From contig CP129466.1 of assembly GCA_030583605.1 (NCBI GenBank), positions 2,177,001 through 2,241,000 of the forward strand: DNA of 64,000 nt, written 5' to 3'. Position numbers and translations under genes: made by a program. Positions within the stretch are counted from its first letter, which is position 1. Every line of letters starts with the position of its first letter. The notes beneath the pieces were generated by a model. That model was not told the DNA's origin. It saw nothing but the letters and a program-made list of their open reading frames with translations, and did no database searches. This document shows positions 9,524-18,615 of the stretch, one piece after another. The DNA comes from Gammaproteobacteria bacterium (GTDB lineage: Bacteria; Pseudomonadota; Gammaproteobacteria; Steroidobacterales; GCA-2729495).

Positions 9524-11261
9524 GCAAAAACAGCCGGTCGAGATCCTGCAATGACAGCCGTGTCCAGGTCGGCCGTCCATGGCTGCACTGGTCAGAGCGC
9601 TGCGTCGCCTCCATCGCGCGCAGCAACGCGTTCATCTCCGGCACCGTCAGTTGCCGGTTCGCCCTGACCGCGGCATGGCAGGCCACCGTCGACAGCACCG
9701 CGTCCACCGCGTGTTCGAGTCGCCGGCTCGAGTCCTGCTCGGACCAGTCAGAAAGAATGTCGCGTAGCAGTTTTCCGAGGTCACTCCCGTACAGCATGGC
9801 GGGGACGGCCCGCACCAGGACCCGGTCGGCACCCGCACACTCGACACTCAAACCGAGGGACGCGAGCGTCGCCCCGTGCTGCTCGACCAGCTGCGCTTGC
9901 GCCTGCGTGACCTGCACGGACTCGGGGAGCAACAGCGGCTGGGACGGAACGCCACCCTCTCGCAACTGCGCTTTCAGCCGTTCGTAGGTCACCCGTTCGT
10001 GCGCGGCATGAGCATCGACGACGACCAGGCCGTCATGCGCCTGGGCCAGGATGAAAACGCCATGCAACTGCGCCAGGGCGTGCCCGAGCGGGTACGGATC
10101 CGGCTCATCCGCCGGCACGACATCCGGCCCGCCACCGGCCACCAGTGCCTGGTAGTCGGCGAGCGGGTCTCGCACACCGGCCGCGGCGGCCGGAAACATG
10201 GCAGCGGGGCGGTATCCCGGTCCACTCGTATGGCGCTGGCCCGGCGACTGTGCGACGGATCCGGGACGGGTTTCGGCCAGTGCCGCCTCAACGCTCCGCC
10301 GCAGGAAATCCCGCACCGTGCCGGGGTCGCGAAAACGCACCTCCTGCTTGGCCGGGTGGGCATTCACGTCGACCGCGCCGGGGTCCATCTCCAGGTACAG
10401 GACGAATGCCGGAAATCGACCGTGGTAGAGCACATCCTGGAATGCAAGCCGCACGGCCTGGGTCACGAGCCGGTCGCGTATGGCACGGCCGTTCAGGAAA
10501 AAATGCTGCAGGTCAGGCTGGCTGCGCGAGAAGGTCGGGCGCGCGATCCAGCCGCGCAGTGCCAGCCCCGGCAACTCGCGCTCGACGAAGAGCGCGTGCT
10601 CGAGAAACTCCACGCCTGCAATCTGCCCCACGCGTTGCTCCTGCTGGTCCCGGCTGGTCGCCGCCGGCAGGTCGAGCACGGTGCGGCGGTTGCTGGTGAA
10701 GCGGAACCCCGCGGAGAACCGGCTCAGCGAGAGTCGCGCCACGATCCCCTGCAGGTGCTGCAGTTCAGTACGTTCCGAACGCAGGAAACGCCGCCGGGCC
10801 GGCGTATTGAAAAAAATGTCCCGGACCTCGATCGTCGTGCCCGGCGGATGCGCCGCGGGAGCCGGCGGCGTCGGATCGCCGCCCTCGCTCGACACGGTGA
10901 AGGCGCCGGAGGCACCTCCGGTCCGCGAGGTCAACCGGAGCCGCGAGACCGATGCAATGCTCGGCAGCGCCTCACCGCGAAAACCCAGCGACCCGATACG
11001 GGAGAGATCCTCGAGGCTCTCGATCTTGCTGGTCGCATGGCGGGCCAGCGCGAGACGCAACTCGTCGCGTTCGATGCCGACGCCATCGTCACGGACCCGG
11101 ATCAGCCGCGTACCGCCCGCCTCGATCTCCACCTCGACGCGCCTCGCGCCGGCATCGAGGCTGTTTTCTACCAGTTCCTTGACGACCGAAGCGGGCCGCT
11201 CGACCACCTCGCCGGCGGCAATCTGGTTGATCAATTGCGGCGGCAACTCGCGGATCGGCAT
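9513..11261 (-). CDS. mutL: DNA mismatch repair protein MutL
   Basis: MutL (582 aa) links mismatch recognition by MutS to strand removal. The N-terminal GHKL ATPase domain shows ELVENSLDAGA, DDGVGI and GSLGFRGEAL. A Pro/Gly-rich linker lies roughly between residues 335 and 390. The C-terminal domain has DAHAAHERVTYE, which fits the D-x-H-A-x2-E-x4-E metal-binding pattern of endonuclease-type MutL, together with ACHAAVRANR-like and SHGRP motifs. This suggests nicking activity, as in bacteria lacking MutH. Whether mutH exists here cannot be told from the window. A 92-bp spacer separates it from amiB. Confidence 0.95.
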   Translation of the reverse strand: MPIRELPPQLINQIAAGEVVERPASVVKELVENSLDAGARRVEVEIEAGGTRLIRVRDDGVGIERDELRLALARHATSKIESLEDLSRIGSLGFRGEALPSIASVSRLRLTSRTGGASGAFTVSSEGGDPTPPAPAAHPPGTTIEVRDIFFNTPARRRFLRSERTELQHLQGIVARLSLSRFSAGFRFTSNRRTVLDLPAATSRDQQEQRVGQIAGVEFLEHALFVERELPGLALRGWIARPTFSRSQPDLQHFFLNGRAIRDRLVTQAVRLAFQDVLYHGRFPAFVLYLEMDPGAVDVNAHPAKQEVRFRDPGTVRDFLRRSVEAALAETRPGSVAQSPGQRHTSGPGYRPAAMFPAAAAGVRDPLADYQALVAGGGPDVVPADEPDPYPLGHALAQLHGVFILAQAHDGLVVVDAHAAHERVTYERLKAQLREGGVPSQPLLLPESVQVTQAQAQLVEQHGATLASLGLSVECAGADRVLVRAVPAMLYGSDLGKLLRDILSDWSEQDSSRRLEHAVDAVLSTVACHAAVRANRQLTVPEMNALLRAMEATQRSDQCSHGRPTWTRLSLQDLDRLFLRGR

Positions 11262-11353
11262 GAGCGGATTGTTCCAGAGAGTCGCCGCGCTGTCATGAGC
11301 GGGGAAGACGGCGGAACTGCGCCGCCGACCGGCGACGGGAGCGTCACTGCAAC

Positions 11354-12934
11354 TCAGCTGTCCCGGGTGGCGGGAATCCGCAGGACCTGTCCGACCACGA
11401 TACGGTCGCTTTTGAGCTGGTTGGCATCGCGGATGCGCCGGACGCTGGTGTTGTATCGGCTGGCGATCTCCGCCAGCGATTCCCCGCGCTGCGTCACGTG
11501 AGTCACCGCACCGCCTCGCTGGCGCCGGCTCAACTCGGCCACGAGAGTGCCTTGCGGCGGATTACGGTAGAAGTAATCGCGGATGCCGGCGAGGACCGCG
11601 CCAGCCAGGCGCTCGCGGTAGGCGTGGCTGTTCAGGCGTCGTTCTTCGTCGGGGTTGGAAATGTAGGCCGTCTCGATCAGTACCGACGGCACATCCGGCG
11701 ATTTCAGCACCATGAAGGGCGCCTGCATCACCCGCGGCTTGCGCACGGTCCCGACCCGCGCCATTTCGGCCAGGATGGAGTCGGCGACTTCGATGCTGGA
11801 ACCGAGCGAGGCATTCTGCGACAGGTCAAGCAGCACCGAGGCAAGCGTGCGGTCCTTGATGCCGAGCGATACGCCGCCAATCAGGTCGGCGGCGTTCTCG
11901 CGCGCCGCCAGGCGGCGAGCGGCCTCGTCAGTCGCCCCTTTTTCGTTGAGCACATAGACCGAGGCGCCGCGCACGCCGCGATTGTGGACGGCGTCGGCGT
12001 GAATGGATACGAACAGGTCGGCTTTGGCGGCGCGCGCCCGTTCCATCCGCTCCCGCAGCGGCACGAACTCGTCGCGCTTGCGGGTCAGCACGCCCCTCAT
12101 GCCGGGCTCCGCGTCAATGCGCTCGGCGAGCAGCCGCGAGATCAGCAGGGTGACGTCTTTCTCGCGCACTCCACGCGGTCCGTGCGCGCCGGGATCCTTG
12201 CCACCGTGCCCGGCATCCACCGCAATGATCAGGTCGCGACCGATCGGCGCTGATTCCCTGGCAACTGCTGGCGCCGCCTCCGCCACGACTCGCCCGCCAT
12301 CCACCACAGCCACGGCTTCCCGCGCGAGCGGGGCGGGCTCGCTGGCAGCGGCTTCGGCAGGTGCCACCGCCATCTGCCCTGCTGGCGCGCTGGATTCGAC
12401 CGCCGGTGGCGCTCCTGCGGATTGGCCCGCCACGTGCGGCTCCGGCATCGCCGCCAGCGGCGTCGCAGGTGCCGTCATTTCCGCGGCCGGCACCAGTGCG
12501 CTGATCACGGACGGCGCCGGAACGGCAGGCCGCCGTGCCGTCGCGAGATCAATCGTAATCTCGGTCGCTGCGGCCCCGCTCGCCTGGCGCATGACGCCCT
12601 GCGGCTCGGCCCGTGCCGACAGGTCGAGTACCACCCGGACCGAACCGTCGGGCCGATTGGCGACCCGCAGCTGACGAATGACGCCTGCGCCGCCGGGCAA
12701 CGGCAGCGCCGAGGAAGCCAGATGCGCCCGCGCGATGTCGAGCACGAGGCGATCGGGATCCGACAGGGTGAACATCTGATAGGGGCGCGGGTCGCTCAGG
12801 AGCAGCGTCAGGCGGGTCTCGGCACCAGCCGCATCGATCCGCAGCTGCTCGACACGGGCGGCCGCCGCATGAGCGACATCGACGCCCAAGAGCACGACCA
12901 AAACCCCCAGCCATTGCCGGACTTGCCGCATCAC
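11354..12934 (-). CDS. amiB: N-acetylmuramoyl-L-alanine amidase with AMIN and LysM domains
   Basis: This is a 526-aa secreted amidase that cleaves peptide stems from peptidoglycan during daughter-cell separation. A signal peptide (LGVLVVLLGVDVAHA) is followed by an AMIN septal-targeting domain to about residue 130. A low-complexity Ala/Pro linker follows, then the Amidase_3 zinc domain with DAGHGGKDPGA, SIHADAV and ETAYISN carrying zinc and catalytic residues. A C-terminal LysM repeat (RGESLAEIASRYNTS) completes it. The domain set and position between tsaE and mutL match AmiB. Activity of such enzymes is normally controlled by EnvC/NlpD-type activators, none of which is encoded nearby. Confidence 0.93.
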   Translation of the reverse strand: MMRQVRQWLGVLVVLLGVDVAHAAAARVEQLRIDAAGAETRLTLLLSDPRPYQMFTLSDPDRLVLDIARAHLASSALPLPGGAGVIRQLRVANRPDGSVRVVLDLSARAEPQGVMRQASGAAATEITIDLATARRPAVPAPSVISALVPAAEMTAPATPLAAMPEPHVAGQSAGAPPAVESSAPAGQMAVAPAEAAASEPAPLAREAVAVVDGGRVVAEAAPAVARESAPIGRDLIIAVDAGHGGKDPGAHGPRGVREKDVTLLISRLLAERIDAEPGMRGVLTRKRDEFVPLRERMERARAAKADLFVSIHADAVHNRGVRGASVYVLNEKGATDEAARRLAARENAADLIGGVSLGIKDRTLASVLLDLSQNASLGSSIEVADSILAEMARVGTVRKPRVMQAPFMVLKSPDVPSVLIETAYISNPDEERRLNSHAYRERLAGAVLAGIRDYFYRNPPQGTLVAELSRRQRGGAVTHVTQRGESLAEIASRYNTSVRRIRDANQLKSDRIVVGQVLRIPATRDS

Positions 12935-13087
12935 CTACCCCACGATCCGCGGGGAGAAGTATAGCGGGCACGAACCAGTTTGAAAGGGGGTTTCCCTAAT
13001 ATCTTTAGATGGATAGAAGTTTTTTATCGAGCCTTAGCTTACAGAGATCCGGTAAGCCGAGGACTCTAAATACATGTCGTCGGATGC
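12935..13087. other. AT-rich spacer between tsaE and amiB
   Basis: These 153 bp are markedly richer in A and T than the surrounding genes, especially 12975-13075. They contain a run of six T residues (13020-13025) and a GCTTAC/GTAAGC inverted repeat (13037-13042 with 13052-13057). The only -10-like hexamer on the minus strand is TATTAG (13001-12996), without a good -35. The spacer may carry an internal promoter for amiB-mutL and downstream genes, but no site is convincing. Confidence 0.4.
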
Positions 13088-13561
13088 CTACGCGGCGTGG
13101 GCCAGCACCGAACGGCCGATTTCCGAAGTACCCAGCCGCTGGAGCAAGCGGCCGTCAGCGGCGATCTCCAGGCACAGGCGGATATCGGCTAGCGGCAGTT
13201 CGCCGGCACCGCGCTCCGGCCACTCGATGAGCGCCACCGAGCCCGGCCCCAGCTGATCGGCGAGTCCGAGCCCGTCCACTTCGGCCGGCGCCCGGATCCG
13301 GTACAGGTCGATGTGACAGACGCGAAAACCCGCCACCTCGTAGGGCTCGATCAGGGTATAGGTCGGGCTGGGAACCCGGCCGCGGTGCCCGAGAGCCCTG
13401 AGAAAACCCCGCACCAGGGTCGTCTTGCCGGCGCCGAGATCCCCTTCCAGAAAGACGATCAACTCGCGCGGCCGCACGGCGAGCAATGCAGCGCCGAGGC
13501 GTCGCCCCTGTTCCTCGGTGGCGCTGGCATCGGCGAGGATCAGGCAGTCGGATTCAGCCAT
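13088..13561 (-). CDS. tsaE: tRNA t6A biosynthesis ATPase TsaE
   Basis: TsaE (157 aa) is the P-loop ATPase of the TsaB-TsaD-TsaE complex that makes N6-threonylcarbamoyladenosine at position 37 of ANN-decoding tRNAs. Walker A is GDLGAGKTTL, followed by GRVPSPTYTLI (switch region) and HIDLYRI. A conserved ALIEWPERG segment lies near residue 110. The start overlaps the end of nnr by 22 bp, indicating translational coupling, as is usual for this pair. Confidence 0.95.
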   Translation of the reverse strand: MAESDCLILADASATEEQGRRLGAALLAVRPRELIVFLEGDLGAGKTTLVRGFLRALGHRGRVPSPTYTLIEPYEVAGFRVCHIDLYRIRAPAEVDGLGLADQLGPGSVALIEWPERGAGELPLADIRLCLEIAADGRLLQRLGTSEIGRSVLAHAA

Positions 13562-15033
13562 GGGCGTAGTCGCGCCAGCAGATCGCCGGCCAGCAGGCCG
13601 CGCTCGCCCGCGGCGCGTGCAACATCGTCCCCGGCCCTGGCATGCACGAATGCCGCACAGGCCGCAGCCTGCAGCAGGCCTGGCGCCCGATGCTGCGCCG
13701 TGATGCCGGCAACCAGGCCGGTGAGCACATCACCCATGCCCGCCGACGCCATCCCGGGATTGCCGCCATCGATGACGTAGGGCAGTTCACCCGGCTGACC
13801 AACGAGTGTGCAGCGACCCTTCAGCAGGCACACCCCGCCGAATCGTGCGCCGAGATCGGCGAGCGCCTGCAGACGGTCCGATTGGATGGTCGAGGTCTGG
13901 CCGCGCAACAACCGCGCCGCCTCACCGGGGTGCGGCGTCAGGATCCATCCCGGCCGCGGGCCGGGTTGCCCGGCGAGCAGGTTCAGCGCATCGGCATCCA
14001 TGACCAGCGGTTGATCGATCGCGATGACCCGCGCGAACAAACCTCGGGCCCACTCGTCCTGCCCGAGTCCCGGACCGATGGCGACCACGCTCGCCCGTGC
14101 CAGCAGCGGCTCGAGATCGGCCGGATCGCGCACACCGCGGCACATCAGTTCCGGCCGCGATCCGGCGATGATTGCCGCGTGCTCCGCCCGGGTCGCGATG
14201 CTGACCAGGCCGGCGCCGGCACGCAGCGCCGCTTCGCCGGCCAGTCGCACGGCACCTGGCATGCCCTCGTTGCCGCCGATGACGAGCACATGCCCGAAAT
14301 CGCCCTTGTGCGCGGTGCGCGCGCGCCGTGGCAGGACGCGTGCACAATCCTCGTCATCGAACAGGCGCAGCGCCGGTGGCACATGACTGACCCGCTCGAG
14401 CGGCACTCCCAGGTCGGCAAACTCCACTTCGCCGGTGTACTCAGGGCCGGCGCCGAGATAAAGCCCCTGCTTGCGGCCGATGAACGTCACGGTGAGTGCG
14501 GCGCGGACCGCCGCCCCAAGGACGCGGCCGGTGCGGGCACACAGCCCGCTCGGAACATCCACCGCCAGGACCGGCGCACTGGCCGTGTGCATGCACTCGA
14601 CGGCGTGCAGGTACGGGCCCTCCAGGGTCCGACCGAGGCCGGTACCGAGCAAGGCATCGATCACCAGTTCCGCGTCGCCGAGCAAATTTGCGGTGAACTG
14701 CACGATCTCGCCGCCGGCGCCCGCAAAATCGCGCCAGGCCCGAGCGGCATCGCCCTGCAGGCGTCGCGGGTCCGACAAGGCCGCCACGGTGACGGCAAGG
14801 CCGGCCGCAAGCGCAAGACGCGCGACGACGTAGCCATCGCCGGCGTTGTTTCCCGCGCCACAAAGAACCAGCCAGCGGTGTGCCTGCGGAAAACGTGCCC
14901 GGCCGAGAGCGAACACCGCGCGCCCGGCGCGGCTCATCAGCTCATAGCCCGGAATGCCGAGATCCTCGATGGCGATGCGATCGATCTCGCGCACCTGCTC
15001 GGGCGTATAGATGAAGCTGGATTGACGCGCCAT
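13540..15033 (-). CDS. nnr: bifunctional NAD(P)H-hydrate epimerase/dehydratase
   Basis: Nnr (497 aa) repairs hydrated NADH and NADPH. The N-terminal half is the epimerase (YjeF-N; GAGNNAGDGYVVA). The C-terminal half is the ADP- or ATP-dependent dehydratase, with GHVLVIGGNEGMPGA, TPHPGEAARLL and GNPGMASAGMGDVLTG. The ATG at 15033 is preferred over one at 15060 because a minus-strand TATAAT lies at 15046-15041, between them. That places the predicted transcript start almost on the ATG, so the message may be leaderless. It is divergent from queG as in E. coli. Confidence 0.95.
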   Translation of the reverse strand: MARQSSFIYTPEQVREIDRIAIEDLGIPGYELMSRAGRAVFALGRARFPQAHRWLVLCGAGNNAGDGYVVARLALAAGLAVTVAALSDPRRLQGDAARAWRDFAGAGGEIVQFTANLLGDAELVIDALLGTGLGRTLEGPYLHAVECMHTASAPVLAVDVPSGLCARTGRVLGAAVRAALTVTFIGRKQGLYLGAGPEYTGEVEFADLGVPLERVSHVPPALRLFDDEDCARVLPRRARTAHKGDFGHVLVIGGNEGMPGAVRLAGEAALRAGAGLVSIATRAEHAAIIAGSRPELMCRGVRDPADLEPLLARASVVAIGPGLGQDEWARGLFARVIAIDQPLVMDADALNLLAGQPGPRPGWILTPHPGEAARLLRGQTSTIQSDRLQALADLGARFGGVCLLKGRCTLVGQPGELPYVIDGGNPGMASAGMGDVLTGLVAGITAQHRAPGLLQAAACAAFVHARAGDDVARAAGERGLLAGDLLARLRPWLNPTA

Positions 15034-15048
15034 GCGGCCGATTATACT
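15022..15048. promoter_or_regulatory. divergent promoter region for nnr and queG
   Basis: On the plus strand, TTGACG (15022-15027) and TATACT (15043-15048) with 15-nt spacing would start transcription near 15055, before the queG GTG. The same ATTATA reads as a perfect TATAAT on the minus strand (15046-15041), directing nnr. The plus-strand -35 spacing is shorter than ideal and no minus -35 is clear. Confidence 0.45.
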
Positions 15049-15079
15049 GACCGGCCCCAATCAACCCACGCGAGGCACC

Positions 15080-16144
15080 GTGGACGCTCTGGCCGCAGCG
15101 AACCTGGCCGAACGCATCCGGCACTGGGGTCAAGAACTCGGTTTCCAGCAACTCGGTATCGCCCGGCCGGATCTCTCGACGGCCAGCGCAAGGCTGCGTG
15201 CGTGGCTCGCGCAGGATTATCACGGCGACATGCAGTGGCTGGCGTCGCGAGCCGCGTTGCGCGAACAACCGGCCGATCTCGTCCCGGGAACCATCCGGGT
15301 CATTTCCGCGCGCATGGACTACTGGCGCGATGACGCCTATCCGGCCGAGCGCCTGGGCACGGAAGGCGCGCGGGCCTGGATATCGCGCTACGCGCTCGGT
15401 CGCGACTACCACAAGCTCGTGCGCTCGCGACTGAAACGACTGGCCGAGCGCATCGACGCCGGCGCAGGCGGCTGCGGTTACCGCGTCTTCGTCGATAGCG
15501 CCCCGGTCATGGAAAAGCCGCTTGCCCAGCAGGCCGGCCTCGGCTGGATCGGCAAGCACACCAACCTCATCAACCGGAATGCCGGATCCTGGTTCTTTCT
15601 CGGCGAGATCTTCACCGACCTCCCGCTGCCGGTCGATCCGCCGGCCGCCGACCACTGCGGCAGTTGTCAGCGCTGCATCGAAGTCTGCCCGACCGGCGCA
15701 ATCGTGGCGCCGTACGTGCTCGACGCAAGGCGTTGCATCTCCTACCTGACCATCGAGAATCGCGGTCCGATTCCCGAGCCACTGCGTGCAGCCATCGGCA
15801 ACCGCGTGTTCGGCTGCGACGATTGCCAGCTCCATTGCCCGTGGAACAAATTCGCGCGCCCCTCGCCCGAAGGCGATTTCGCGCCACGCCATCGGCTGGA
15901 CCGTGAGGCTTTGGCGCGGCTATTCCTCTGGGGCGAGGACGAGTGGCGACACCGGACCGAAGGCAGCGCGCTGCGCCGTGCCGGCTACCCGGGCTGGTTA
16001 CGCAATCTCGCGGTCGCCCTGGGCAATGCGCCCTCCGACGCCGAAGTACGCGCCGCGCTCGAAGCGCGGGAACAGCATGCGGATGAGATGGTGCGCGAAC
16101 ACGTCCGATGGGCGCTGGCGCGTCACCGCGAGCGGGACTCTTAA
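15080..16144 (+). CDS. queG: epoxyqueuosine reductase QueG
   Basis: QueG (354 aa) reduces epoxyqueuosine to queuosine in the tRNA wobble position, using cobalamin and two 4Fe-4S clusters. Ferredoxin-like cysteines are visible in HCGSCQRCIEVCPTGAI, and a second set in FGCDDCQLHCPWNKF. A conserved YGRDYHK-like segment (ALGRDYHKL) lies earlier. The GTG at 15080 follows GAGG and lies downstream of a putative promoter. An ATG at 15032 lies upstream of that -10 and overlaps nnr, so it is less likely. The C-terminal HEAT-like tail is present. panC is convergent, 18 bp away. Confidence 0.95.
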   Translation: MDALAAANLAERIRHWGQELGFQQLGIARPDLSTASARLRAWLAQDYHGDMQWLASRAALREQPADLVPGTIRVISARMDYWRDDAYPAERLGTEGARAWISRYALGRDYHKLVRSRLKRLAERIDAGAGGCGYRVFVDSAPVMEKPLAQQAGLGWIGKHTNLINRNAGSWFFLGEIFTDLPLPVDPPAADHCGSCQRCIEVCPTGAIVAPYVLDARRCISYLTIENRGPIPEPLRAAIGNRVFGCDDCQLHCPWNKFARPSPEGDFAPRHRLDREALARLFLWGEDEWRHRTEGSALRRAGYPGWLRNLAVALGNAPSDAEVRAALEAREQHADEMVREHVRWALARHRERDS

Positions 16145-16162
16145 GGCGACCGGCGCAGTCAC

Positions 16163-17014
16163 TCAGCGCAGCGTCACGGCGACGTTGTCGATCAGCCGGG
16201 CGCGGCCCAGCCACGCCGCGGCGAGCACCCGCAGCCGGCTTGATTCGGCGGTGGGGCGGCCAAGCATGCGCGCATCGCGCACCGCAACGTAATCGGGCCG
16301 GAAACCCGCCCGCCCGAGTTCGCGCACCGCCGCGCGCTCGACGGCGCGAAAATTTCGGTCACCGGCCTGCAGGCGCTCCCGACAGCCGCGCAACGTGCGG
16401 AACAGTTCCGGAGCGAGCCGTCGCTCCGCCTCGCTCAGGTAGTGATTGCGCGAACTCATCGCCAGTCCGTCGGGCTCGCGCACGGTTCGGCCGGCAACGA
16501 TGCGCACGGGTACATGCAGGTCGGCGACCATGTGTCGCACGATGACCAGTTGCTGATAGTCCTTCTCGCCGAACACGGCGATGTCCGGACCGACGATGTT
16601 CAGCAGCCGCAGCACGACGGCGACGACACCATCGAAATGCACCGGACGGAAAGCGCCGCAAAGCTCCTGCGCCAGGCCTGGAACCGACACGAGCGTGTCC
16701 GCCGGGATACCGCCAGGATAGACGGCGCCGACCGCCGGCGCGAAAACCGCGTCCACCGCGGCGGCCCGCAGCGCACGCCGATCGGCAGCGAGCGTGCGCG
16801 GATACTTCTCGAAATCCTCGCCCGGGCCGAACTGGACGGGATTGACGAAGATGCTGGCCACGACGCGCTGCGCGTGGCGCCGGGCCAGTCGCATGAGGCT
16901 CATGTGGCCCGCATGCAGGTTGCCCAGGGTGGGCACGAGCGCAACCCGCTCACCCGCGCCCGTCCATCGGGCTACGGCGCGCCGCACCGAACCAACCTCA
17001 TGCAGAGTGATCAC
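16163..17014 (-). CDS. panC: pantothenate synthetase
   Basis: PanC (283 aa) condenses pantoate with beta-alanine using ATP, the last step of pantothenate synthesis. The N-terminal PTLGNLHAGHMSLM contains the HIGH-like nucleotide site. SIFVNPVQFGPGEDF and GEKDYQQL bind pantoate and ATP, and AMSSRNHYL carries the KMSKS-equivalent Ser-Ser-Arg-Asn. Its ATG lies 34 nt beyond the panB stop, so the two are probably co-transcribed. Confidence 0.96.
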   Translation of the reverse strand: MITLHEVGSVRRAVARWTGAGERVALVPTLGNLHAGHMSLMRLARRHAQRVVASIFVNPVQFGPGEDFEKYPRTLAADRRALRAAAVDAVFAPAVGAVYPGGIPADTLVSVPGLAQELCGAFRPVHFDGVVAVVLRLLNIVGPDIAVFGEKDYQQLVIVRHMVADLHVPVRIVAGRTVREPDGLAMSSRNHYLSEAERRLAPELFRTLRGCRERLQAGDRNFRAVERAAVRELGRAGFRPDYVAVRDARMLGRPTAESSRLRVLAAAWLGRARLIDNVAVTLR

Positions 17015-17048
17015 AAGGCTCGCCGTCGAGAAAAGTGTCGTGCACGGG

Positions 17049-17882
17049 TCAGGAGAAGCAGTGCTCAGGAGCGGGATAGCTGCGTTCCCGCACAGCGCGG
17101 ACGTAGGCCTCGCAGGCGGCTGCCACGGAAGGTGCGCCCTGCATAAAGTTCTTCACGAAACGGGGGAGCCGGCCGCGGGTGATGCCCAGCAAATCGTAGA
17201 GGACCAGAATCTGGCCATCGACATGCGGTCCGGCGCCGATGCCGATTACCGGCACGGACAGAGCATCGCGCACCGCCCTGCCCACCTCGCTCGGCACGCA
17301 CTCGAGCAGCACGATGTCCGCACCGGCGCGCTCGAGCGCCACGGAATCATCGACCATCTGGCGCGCCTGGGACGTTTCGCGTCCCTGCACGCGGAACCCG
17401 CCAAGCTTGTGGACCGACTGCGGCTTCAGGCCGACATGGGCACATACCGGGATATCGTGTCTTGCCAGGTGCTCGACGATGCCGATCTGGCCGACGCCAC
17501 CCTCCAGCTTGACCATCATCGCGCCGCCTTCCTGCATGAGGCGGACCGCGTTCTCCAGCGCCTGGGTCGGGTTGGTGTAGCTCATGAACGGCATGTCCGC
17601 CATGAGAAACGCCCGCCGCAGGCCACGGGCCACCACGCGCGTGTGATAGATGATGTCTGCCACGGTGACCGGTACGGTCGTGTCGTGGCCCTGCACGACC
17701 ATGCCGAGCGAATCGCCGACCAGCACCAGATCCGCGCCGGCTTCGTCGACGATGCCGGCGAAACTCGCATCGTATGCGGTCACGCAGGCAATTGGCTGGC
17801 GTTCCGCCTTCATGGTCCGCAGTATCGATACATTGACCGGCGGCTGCGGCATTCCGCGCTGTTCGAGCTGCTTGTAGACCAA
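17049..17882 (-). CDS. panB: ketopantoate hydroxymethyltransferase
   Basis: PanB (up to 277 aa) transfers a hydroxymethyl group from methylene-tetrahydrofolate to alpha-ketoisovalerate, the first committed pantothenate step. VTAYDASFA, LVGDSLGMVVQGHD (metal-binding Asp) and KLEGG are family hallmarks. A TTG at 17882 with a strong GAGGAG five bases upstream is taken as the start. An ATG at 17852 gives a length closer to the E. coli protein but has only a weak site. It belongs to a folK-dNK-panB-panC unit. Confidence 0.95.
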   Translation of the reverse strand: MVYKQLEQRGMPQPPVNVSILRTMKAERQPIACVTAYDASFAGIVDEAGADLVLVGDSLGMVVQGHDTTVPVTVADIIYHTRVVARGLRRAFLMADMPFMSYTNPTQALENAVRLMQEGGAMMVKLEGGVGQIGIVEHLARHDIPVCAHVGLKPQSVHKLGGFRVQGRETSQARQMVDDSVALERAGADIVLLECVPSEVGRAVRDALSVPVIGIGAGPHVDGQILVLYDLLGITRGRLPRFVKNFMQGAPSVAAACEAYVRAVRERSYPAPEHCFS

Positions 17883-17909
17883 GGTCGCTCCTCGCCCTCC
17901 CGAGCCCGT

Positions 17910-18557
17910 TCAGGCCAGGGCCGCGGCAATCGGATTGAAAAAGTGCCGGCCGCTGCGAATCCGGCAGATCTCATCGCGCAGGATTCCGAAGTGCTCGTCA
18001 TTATGGACCGGATCGATCATGGCCGCATTCACGATCAACAGCGGCGCGCTGTCGAAGTCGTGAAAAAACCGGGAGTAGGCTTCGGTCAGGCGCTCGAGAT
18101 AGCGGCGGTTGAAACGCCGTTCGTACTCGACACCGCGTCGCCCGATGCGAAACAGCAGTGTATCCACGGGAGCCTGCAGATAGACCACCAGGTCAGGTGT
18201 TGGCGGATCGAGCGCCAGCGACTCCGCAACCTGCTCGTAAAGCGGCAACTCGTGGCGGTCGAGATTGATTTCCGCGAACAGCCGATCTTTCTCGATCATG
18301 AAGTCCGCCACCCGCACGGAATTGAAGATGTCGGCCTGGCGCAGCTGCTCGATCTGCCGGGCACGTTGCAACAGGAAGAAAAGCTGGGTCGGTAACGCAG
18401 CAGCGCGCGGATCGCGGTAGAAACGCTCCAGAAACGGGTTGGACTCCGGCTCCTCCAGCAGCAGGTCGGCATCCAGGCTCGCGGCGAGACGCCGGGCAAA
18501 ACTGGTCTTGCCCACCCCGATGGGCCCCTCGATCACGATAAAGCGTCGCTCCGTCAT
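17910..18557 (-). CDS. deoxynucleoside kinase (dGK/dAK/dCK family)
   Basis: This 215-aa P-loop kinase has Walker A EGPIGVGKTSFA at the N-terminus. LLEEPESNPFLERFY and a DRH/ER-type segment (IEKDRLFAEINLDRHE) follow, with a lid rich in Arg (GRRGVEYERRF). These features match deoxynucleoside kinases that salvage deoxyadenosine, deoxyguanosine or deoxycytidine; the substrate cannot be fixed by eye. Genes of this family between folK and panB are common in gammaproteobacteria. It lies 27 bp before panB in the same operon. Confidence 0.85.
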   Translation of the reverse strand: MTERRFIVIEGPIGVGKTSFARRLAASLDADLLLEEPESNPFLERFYRDPRAAALPTQLFFLLQRARQIEQLRQADIFNSVRVADFMIEKDRLFAEINLDRHELPLYEQVAESLALDPPTPDLVVYLQAPVDTLLFRIGRRGVEYERRFNRRYLERLTEAYSRFFHDFDSAPLLIVNAAMIDPVHNDEHFGILRDEICRIRSGRHFFNPIAAALA

Positions 18558-18615
18558 GCCACATGCTTCTTATTTGATTGTCAGAGGCGCCGGGGCTGGC
18601 GACAGCGCGCGCTTC

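Noticed and set aside
9876..11501. 541-codon plus-strand frame opposite mutL
   Set aside because: Antisense shadow of a complete mutL.
13642..15333. 563-codon plus-strand frame opposite nnr
   Set aside because: Shadow of nnr; it has no recognisable domain and runs into the start of queG in another frame.
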